Assembly (NCBI GenBank): GCA_041905405.1
Contig: JAYRLC010000005.1
Coordinates: 62,001 to 126,000 of the forward strand
Length of the DNA stretch: 64,000 nt
Direction: 5' to 3'
Origin: RAM1 sp041905405
GTDB taxonomy: Bacteria > Pseudomonadota > Gammaproteobacteria > Burkholderiales > Burkholderiaceae_C
The translations under genes and the position numbers were made by a program. How positions within the stretch are numbered: the stretch's first letter is position 1; the number at the start of each line of letters is the position of its first letter. Of the stretch, positions 58,729 to 64,000 are shown in pieces. The notes beneath the pieces were generated by a model, which saw only the letters and a program-made list of their open reading frames with translations, was not told the origin of the DNA and made no database searches.

Positions 58729-59772
58729 TCAGCCCGGGAAGTTTTCCGGGATCTTGGCTTTGCCCCGGGCTTCACCGGGACTGATGATGTTGCGCTTGAC
58801 CAGGTCGGCCAGGTTCTGGTCCAGCGTCTGCATGCCGAAGCTGTTGCCGGTCTGGATGGCCGAATACATCTGCGCAACCTTGGCCTCGCGGATCAGGTTG
58901 CGGATGGCGCTGGTGCCCAGCATGATTTCGTGCGCGGCTACGCGGCCCTGCCCGTCCTTGGTCTTGCACAGCGTCTGCGAGATCACGGCCTGCAGCGATT
59001 CGGACAGCATGGCGCGGATCATTTCCTTTTCCTCGGCCGGGAAGACGTCGATGATCCGGTCGATGGTCTTGGCCGCGCTGGACGTGTGCAGCGTGCCGAA
59101 CACCAGGTGGCCCGTTTCAGCGGCCGTCATGGCCAGGCGGATGGTTTCCAGGTCGCGCATTTCACCCACGAGGATGGCGTCGGGGTCTTCGCGCAGCGCG
59201 GATTTGAGCGCCGCCGAGAAGCTCAGCGTCATGGGGCCGACCTCACGCTGGTTGATCAGGCACTTCTTGGATTCGTGCACGAATTCGATCGGGTCCTCGA
59301 CCGTGAGGATGTGGCCGTATTCGGTTTCGTTCAGGTAGTTGACCATGGCGGCGAGCGTGGTGGACTTGCCCGAGCCCGTCGGCCCCGTCACCAGCACCAT
59401 GCCGCGCGGCTTGAGCGCCAGGTCGCCAAAGATCTTCGGCGCGTTCAGCTGCTCCAGCGTGAGGATCTTGGACGGGATGGTACGGAACACGGCGCCCGCG
59501 CCGCGGTTCTGGTTGAAGGCGTTCACGCGAAAGCGCGCCAGGCCGTCGATCTCGAACGAGAAGTCCACTTCGAGGAACTCTTCGTAGATCTTGCGCTGCG
59601 TGTCGTTCATGATGTCGTACACCATGCCGTGGACCTGCTTGTGGTCCAGCGAATCGACGTTGATGCGGCGCACGTCACCATGCACGCGAATCATTGGCGG
59701 CAGGCCGGCGGAGAGGTGAAGGTCGGATGCCTTGTTCTTGACGCTGAACGCCAGCAGCTGTGTGATGTCCAC
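58729..59772 (-). CDS. pilT: Type IV pilus retraction ATPase
   Basis: This 347-residue ATPase powers pilus retraction and twitching motility. Walker A is GPTGSGKS (130-137), the Asp box is LTVEDPIEF, and VGEMRDLETI and GHLVFGTLHTSSA complete the site. AIRNLIRE is the conserved PilT motif. The start is a GTG at 59770-59772 with AGAGGG upstream; the longer upstream frame reads through the divergent gene. It is divergent from the yggS-type gene. Confidence 0.95.
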   Translation of the reverse strand: MDITQLLAFSVKNKASDLHLSAGLPPMIRVHGDVRRINVDSLDHKQVHGMVYDIMNDTQRKIYEEFLEVDFSFEIDGLARFRVNAFNQNRGAGAVFRTIPSKILTLEQLNAPKIFGDLALKPRGMVLVTGPTGSGKSTTLAAMVNYLNETEYGHILTVEDPIEFVHESKKCLINQREVGPMTLSFSAALKSALREDPDAILVGEMRDLETIRLAMTAAETGHLVFGTLHTSSAAKTIDRIIDVFPAEEKEMIRAMLSESLQAVISQTLCKTKDGQGRVAAHEIMLGTSAIRNLIREAKVAQMYSAIQTGNSFGMQTLDQNLADLVKRNIISPGEARGKAKIPENFPG

Positions 59773-59811
59773 AAATCCCTCTGAAATCTGGTTTGGTACG
59801 CTTGGACGATT

Positions 59812-60507
59812 ATGACCACGATTGGCGACAACCTCCAGAGTGTTCGTACCCGGATCACCACAGCCTGCGCTGCGGCGGGACGCGCGCCGGACAGCGTGGC
59901 GCTGCTGGCCGTTTCCAAGACCTTCGGCCCCGAAGCGGTGCGCGAGGCCTTCGCCGCCGGGCAGGCCACATTCGGCGAGAACTACATCCAGGAAGCCGTG
60001 GAAAAAATCGCGCTTCTGAAGGATCTGCCGTTGCAATGGCACTGCATTGGCCCGATCCAGAGCAACAAGACGCGACTGGTCGCTGCGCATTTCGACTGGG
60101 CGCACACCGTCGACCGGCTCAAGATCGCGCAACGCCTGAGCGAGCAGCGGCCGCTCGACCTGCCGCCGTTACAAGTCTGCATCCAGGTCAACATCGACGG
60201 TGGCGCGAGCAAGTCGGGCGTTGCGCCCGCCGAGGCGCTGGCGCTGGCACGCGATATCGCCGCGCTGCCGCGCCTTGCGCTGCGCGGCATCATGACCATT
60301 CCCGAGCCGTCCCCCGATGCCCAGGAGCAGCTTGCCGTGCACCAGCGTGCACGCGCGCTGTTTGACGACCTGCGCCGCGCGGGGCTCACACTGGACACGC
60401 TGTCCATGGGCATGACGGCCGACCTGGAGACGGCCGTGCAGGCCGGCAGCACCATGGTGCGCGTGGGCACGGCCATCTTCGGCGGGCGGGCCCGCCCCGC
60501 CCCCTGA
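59812..60507 (+). CDS. Pyridoxal phosphate homeostasis protein (YggS family)
   Basis: This 231-residue protein has the PLP-binding TIM barrel of the YggS/PROSC family. Lys36 (AVSKTFG) should form the Schiff base, HCIGPIQSNKTR and SMGMTADLETAV are the usual phosphate-side motifs, and VRVGTAIFGGR ends the barrel. It controls free PLP levels rather than acting as a racemase. Placement next to pilT is common in proteobacteria. Confidence 0.94.
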   Translation: MTTIGDNLQSVRTRITTACAAAGRAPDSVALLAVSKTFGPEAVREAFAAGQATFGENYIQEAVEKIALLKDLPLQWHCIGPIQSNKTRLVAAHFDWAHTVDRLKIAQRLSEQRPLDLPPLQVCIQVNIDGGASKSGVAPAEALALARDIAALPRLALRGIMTIPEPSPDAQEQLAVHQRARALFDDLRRAGLTLDTLSMGMTADLETAVQAGSTMVRVGTAIFGGRARPAP

Positions 60508-60513
60508 TCGCCG

Positions 60514-61083
60514 CTACTTCTTCGGCATTGCCAGGGGCTGGATGGCGCCGCAGTCGGCGCCAAGCCATTTGCCGCTGGCGTCCAGGTTGGCCGTGACCGG
60601 CTTGCCCTGGTGGACCGTGTTCATGGTCATCTTCATGTCGTAGCCGCTGTCGCCGCGCAGGTTGACGCGGCCCTGTCCGCTGGCCGCCGGGTCGGTGCAG
60701 GTGAAGCGGATGTCCATGCCCGAAGCCGACTGGTTGCTCACGGTGTTGGTGCAGTTGCCCTTGTCGCTCATGGGCAGTTGCTGGCGTTCGACCATCTCGC
60801 GGGTCAGGCACATTTTGCTGACCATCGCTCCGCCCGCCCCCGCTGCCACGCTGACGCCCTGTTTGGCCATCATGTCCTGCATCATCTTGCGCTGCTCGGG
60901 CGGCAGCGCCGCCAGCTGTTGCTGCATCTGGGCCATGGCGCGGTCCATCTCGGGGCTGCCGCCCATCTTGCTGGTCACTTCCCACAGGCCGGGCTTGACC
61001 GTCTGGGCCGTGGCCAGGCCGCAGGCCGCGGCCAGCAGCGTTGCGGCGAATGCGTGGGCAAGCGCGGGTGTGATGCGTGTCAT
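60514..61083 (-). CDS. DUF3617 family exported protein
   Basis: This 189-residue protein has a signal peptide (residues 1-27, ending GLATAQ). The mature part starts VKPGLWEVTSKMGG, which is the mark of DUF3617. It has a Met/Gln-rich helix in the middle and conserved Cys residues (KMCLTREM, NCTNT, FTCTDP, ADCGAI) that may form two disulfides. The ATG at 61081-61083 has GAGGTTTCG before it. The function is unknown. Confidence 0.85.
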   Translation of the reverse strand: MTRITPALAHAFAATLLAAACGLATAQTVKPGLWEVTSKMGGSPEMDRAMAQMQQQLAALPPEQRKMMQDMMAKQGVSVAAGAGGAMVSKMCLTREMVERQQLPMSDKGNCTNTVSNQSASGMDIRFTCTDPAASGQGRVNLRGDSGYDMKMTMNTVHQGKPVTANLDASGKWLGADCGAIQPLAMPKK

Positions 61084-61130
61084 GCGAAACCTCCTCGGAA
61101 AGAATGCGGCATTGTGGGCCGTCCACTCTG

Positions 61131-61607
61131 TCACAGCAGCTTCAGCTGCGTGGAATTTTTCACTTCTTCCATGACGGCGTAGGTGCGGGTCTCGCGCACG
61201 CCCGGCAACTGCCACAGGACGGTGCCTGCAAACTGCCGGTACGCCGCCATGTCGGCCATGCGTGTCTTCAGCAGATAGTCGAAGCCGCCGGCCACCATGT
61301 GGCACTCCATGATCTCGTGGTGCACCTGAACGGCGGCCTTGAACGCGTCAAACACGTTGGGCGTGGTGCGATCCAGCAGCACCTCCACGAACACCATCAT
61401 CCCCGCACCCAGCTTGAGCGGGTTCAGCCGCGCTTCGTACCCCAGGATGTAACCGTCGCGTGCGAGGCGCTGCACGCGCGCCAGCACGGCCGTGGGCGAC
61501 AGCGTGACAACCTCAGCCAGTTTGAGATTGGAGATGCGCCCGTCCTGCTGCAGGACATTCAGGATTTTCAGGTCGATGCGATCGAGATCGCTCAAGGACT
61601 CGCTCAT
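61131..61607 (-). CDS. Lrp/AsnC family regulator (likely PutR type)
   Basis: This 158-residue regulator has an N-terminal helix-turn-helix (about residues 8-55: LDRIDLKILNVLQQDGRISN and LSPTAVLARVQRL) and a C-terminal RAM ligand-binding domain (about 70-150, with VAGGFDYLLKT). It is divergent from putA and should sense proline or another amino acid to control it, as PutR does in related proteobacteria. The ligand is inferred from context. Confidence 0.9.
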   Translation of the reverse strand: MSESLSDLDRIDLKILNVLQQDGRISNLKLAEVVTLSPTAVLARVQRLARDGYILGYEARLNPLKLGAGMMVFVEVLLDRTTPNVFDAFKAAVQVHHEIMECHMVAGGFDYLLKTRMADMAAYRQFAGTVLWQLPGVRETRTYAVMEEVKNSTQLKLL

Positions 61608-61671
61608 GAATAGTGATTTATCCAGTTATTCATCTAAATTTAGCGTGTAATTCACCATCAAACAAGGAACC
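61608..61671. promoter_or_regulatory. lrp-putA divergent promoter with CTAAATTTAG palindrome
   Basis: This 64-nt AT-rich gap contains the perfect palindrome CTAAATTTAG (61634-61643), flanked by TTATCCAG and TTCATC stretches. Lrp-type sites are AT-rich imperfect palindromes, so it is a good candidate for the regulator's operator. AAGGAA lies 4 nt before the putA ATG. Confidence 0.5.
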
Positions 61672-64000
61672 ATGGCGACATTCACCACAACGAACGCCAT
61701 GAATCCGCTGCAACGCCTGCCCACGCCCTACCGCCCCGAAGCCGCCACCGTCGCGGACCGCCTGCATTCCCTGGAGGGCGCCCTGGACTGGGCGGCAGCG
61801 GCGCAGGCAGCGCGCCCCTGGGTGCGGGCCGTGCGGGACAACCCGCCGCCGTTCTGGGCCATGGAAAGCCTGCTCAAGGAATACCCCATTTCCAGCGCCG
61901 AGGGGCTGGCGCTCATGCGGCTGGCCGAGGCGCTGCTGCGCGTGCCCGACGCCGAGACCGCCATCGCCCTCACGGCCGACCAGCTGGGTCGCGCGGATTT
62001 CGACGGCGCGGCCGATTCCACGCTGGCCCGGCTGTCATCCACGGCCATCGCCCTGTCCAAGCGCTTCCTGCCGGACGCGCAGCATGAGCCCGGCCTGATC
62101 GCCAGGCTGGGCGCGCGCACCGTGGTCGCGGCCACGCTGCGCGCGGTGCAGTTGCTGGGCCGGCAGTTCGTGCTGGGCCAGACCATCCACGAAGCCATGG
62201 ACGAGGCCCGCGATGCGCGGCACAGGGCCGCCAACCTGCGCTTCAGCTACGACATGCTGGGCGAAGGCGCGCGCACCGATGCTGACGCGCTGCGCTATCT
62301 GGCCAGCTACCGCGACGCGATCCGCGCAATCGCCACGCAGGCCGGCCCCGCGGGCACCGTGGCCGACAACGACGGCATTTCCATCAAACTCAGCGCGCTG
62401 CACCCGCGTTACGAAGATGCACAACGCGAGCGCGTCATGGCCGAGCTGGTGCCGCGCGTGTGGACGCTGTGCGAACAGGCCGCGCAGGCCAACATCAACC
62501 TCACCATCGACGCCGAGGAGGTCGACCGGCTGGAACTGTCGCTGCAGGTGTTTGAAACGCTGGCCGCCCGCGTCGCGCAGCATCACGCGCAGTGGCAGGG
62601 CTTCGGCCTGGCGCTGCAGGCCTACCAGACGCGCGCGCTGGAACTCATCGCCCACATCGCCGCGCTGGGCCGCCGGCACGGCCTGCGCTTCATGTGTCGC
62701 CTGGTCAAGGGCGCGTACTGGGACGCCGAGATCAAGCGCGCGCAGGAGCTCGGCCTGCCGTACTACCCGGTCTTCACGCACAAGCACCACACCGACGTGA
62801 GCTACCTGGCCTGCGCACGCGCGCTGCTGGACGCGCGCGACGTGATCTATCCGCAGTTCGCGACGCACAACGCCGGCACGATCGCCGCGATCCTGCAAAT
62901 GTCCGCGAGATCAGGCGGATCGTTCGAGCTCCAGCGCCTGCACGGCATGGGCGAAGGCATCTACCGTGAAGTGCTCAGGAACCCGCTGGTCAGCTGCCGC
63001 GTCTACGCGCCCGTGGGGCAGCACCGCGACCTGCTCGCCTACCTGGTGCGCCGCCTGCTGGAGAACGGTGCGAATTCGTCGTTCGTGCACCAGCTTGCCG
63101 ATGAATCCATGGGTCTGGACGAACTGCTGGTGTCGCCGCTGCAGCTCACGCCGCAGCCGTCGCTACCCCTGCCGCCCGACCTGTATGGTCCGGCGCGCCC
63201 CAACAGCCGGGGCCTGGACCTGACCGTGGACGAGATGCGCACGCCGCTGCTGGCGGCCCTGGCTCAGGCCGCAGTGCCCACGGTCGCCGAGGCCACCGCC
63301 GCCGATGCGGCGAATGCCGCGGCACGCGCAGCGGCTGCGTTCCCCGGCTGGACACAGACCCCTGTCGCGCAACGCGCAGCCGCCCTGAGGCGGGCGGCTG
63401 ACGCGCTGGAAACCGAACTCCCGCGCTTTTGCGCCCTGCTCGTGAAAGAGGCGCACAAAACCTGGGGCGACACCGTCGCCGAGGTGCGCGAGGCGGTGGA
63501 CTTCCTGCGCTACTACGCCAACGAGGCGCAGCGCATCATGCAGCCCATCACCCTGCCCGGGCCGACAGGCGAAAGCAACGAGCTGCGCCTGACCGCGCGT
63601 GGCGCCTGGGTGGCCATCAGCCCCTGGAACTTCCCCCTCGCGATCTTCGTGGGCCAGGTCGCGGCGGCCCTTGCCAGCGGCAACACGGTACTCGCCAAAC
63701 CGGCTGAACAGACGCCCGGCGTCGCGCTGGAGGCCGTGAAGCTGCTGCACGCCGCGGGCGTGCCCGCCGATGCGCTGCAACTGCTGCACGGCCCCGGCGA
63801 CACGGTGGGGGCGGCGCTGGTGGCGCAGCCGCAGGTGGCGGGCGTGGTGTTCACCGGCTCGACCCAGGTCGCCAAAATCATCCAGCGCGCGCTGGCGGCC
63901 AAGGACGGCCCCATCGTGCCCCTGATCGCCGAGACCGGCGGCATCAACGCCATGGTCGTGGACAGCACGGCCCTGCCCGAGCAGGTGGCCGACGCCGTCG
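61672..64000 (+). CDS. putA: Proline dehydrogenase / glutamate-semialdehyde dehydrogenase, 3' end beyond window
   Basis: This open frame gives 776 residues before the window ends. PutA oxidises proline to glutamate in two steps on one polypeptide. The FAD domain (about residues 110-480) carries ISIKLSALHPRYE, RLVKGAYWDAEIK and FATHNAGTIAA. The aldehyde dehydrogenase domain starts near 540 and shows SPWNFPLAIF, AKPAEQTPGVA and FTGSTQVA, ending before the catalytic Cys. There is no N-terminal ribbon-helix-helix DNA-binding domain, so it should not repress its own gene; the divergent Lrp-type protein would take that role. Confidence 0.96.
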   Translation, partial: MATFTTTNAMNPLQRLPTPYRPEAATVADRLHSLEGALDWAAAAQAARPWVRAVRDNPPPFWAMESLLKEYPISSAEGLALMRLAEALLRVPDAETAIALTADQLGRADFDGAADSTLARLSSTAIALSKRFLPDAQHEPGLIARLGARTVVAATLRAVQLLGRQFVLGQTIHEAMDEARDARHRAANLRFSYDMLGEGARTDADALRYLASYRDAIRAIATQAGPAGTVADNDGISIKLSALHPRYEDAQRERVMAELVPRVWTLCEQAAQANINLTIDAEEVDRLELSLQVFETLAARVAQHHAQWQGFGLALQAYQTRALELIAHIAALGRRHGLRFMCRLVKGAYWDAEIKRAQELGLPYYPVFTHKHHTDVSYLACARALLDARDVIYPQFATHNAGTIAAILQMSARSGGSFELQRLHGMGEGIYREVLRNPLVSCRVYAPVGQHRDLLAYLVRRLLENGANSSFVHQLADESMGLDELLVSPLQLTPQPSLPLPPDLYGPARPNSRGLDLTVDEMRTPLLAALAQAAVPTVAEATAADAANAAARAAAAFPGWTQTPVAQRAAALRRAADALETELPRFCALLVKEAHKTWGDTVAEVREAVDFLRYYANEAQRIMQPITLPGPTGESNELRLTARGAWVAISPWNFPLAIFVGQVAAALASGNTVLAKPAEQTPGVALEAVKLLHAAGVPADALQLLHGPGDTVGAALVAQPQVAGVVFTGSTQVAKIIQRALAAKDGPIVPLIAETGGINAMVVDSTALPEQVADAV

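Noticed and set aside
1..64000. CRISPR arrays, tRNA or rRNA genes, insertion sequences, prophage genes
   Set aside because: No spaced direct repeats, cloverleaf sequences, rRNA segments, transposase or phage structural proteins were found on either strand.

Overview
The window looks like a chromosomal segment of a high-GC betaproteobacterium, most likely a member of the Comamonadaceae (Burkholderiales). The reasons are the GC-rich codon use, two complete TRAP transporter operons, hemE next to priA, pilT-pilU divergent from the yggS-type gene, a DUF3348/DUF802/OmpA/DUF2894 cluster, and dispersed GC-rich intergenic repeats of the kind common in that family. The genus cannot be fixed from this sequence alone. 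I see no rRNA, tRNA, CRISPR array, insertion sequence or prophage. Genes are packed tightly, many joined by ATGA or GTGA stop/start overlaps.

Layout. 1-2535 (minus): an exported DUF4331 protein, a small lipoprotein and a TPR-like protein. 2680-4792: an acidic orphan protein, a GSU2403-type nucleotidyltransferase with a small coupled gene, and arsC. 4885-10583 (plus): DUF3348, a MotA/TolQ-like membrane protein with a long helical tail, a MotB-like OmpA protein, DUF2894, a VWA membrane protein and an adhesin-E-like exported protein. 10538-14556 (minus): a dimeric-barrel-like protein, a TRAP transporter (dctM, dctQ, dctP) and aroQ, divergent from an iclR-MFS-DUF2235 lipase-lipoprotein operon (14624-18748) across a perfect TTTCCA-N3-TGGAAA palindrome. 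18749-19155: a dispersed inverted-repeat element. 19156-21449 (minus): a second-type enolase coupled to an APH-fold kinase. 21500-23587: a SEC-C protein, a mazEF pair and a methyltransferase. 23577-30105 (minus): an operon of iorA, iorB and a second TRAP transporter.

30376-37296 (plus): a LysR regulator, an AlaX-type editing protein, a Fic protein with a repeat-rich AT-rich promoter, DsbD with a partner redoxin, and an orphan protein that resembles cholera/pertussis-type ADP-ribosyltransferases. 37362-43804: the pgaABCD operon for poly-N-acetylglucosamine. 43876-48397: an alpha/beta hydrolase, hemE and priA. 48483-56568: rsmI, yraN, then a three-gene minus-strand insertion (winged-helix-like protein, degenerate HATPase protein, SARP/AAA/TPR giant regulator), then gmhA-like and dolP-like genes. 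In E. coli yraN, diaA and yraP/dolP are adjacent, so the three regulators interrupt a conserved block. 56649-64000: a beta-hydroxyacid dehydrogenase, pilU and pilT, the PLP-homeostasis gene, DUF3617, an Lrp-family regulator and the divergent putA, which runs off the right edge.

Functional themes are uptake and breakdown of organic acids and amino acids (TRAP, Ior, PutA), envelope and surface biology (PGA, pili, lipoproteins, the motor-like cluster), and small conflict or toxin-like modules (MazEF, Fic, nucleotidyltransferase, the ADP-ribosyltransferase candidate). The most promising under-described items are the motor-like DUF802/OmpA operon, the ADP-ribosyltransferase candidate, the enolase-kinase pair and the regulator cassette inside yraN-gmhA.
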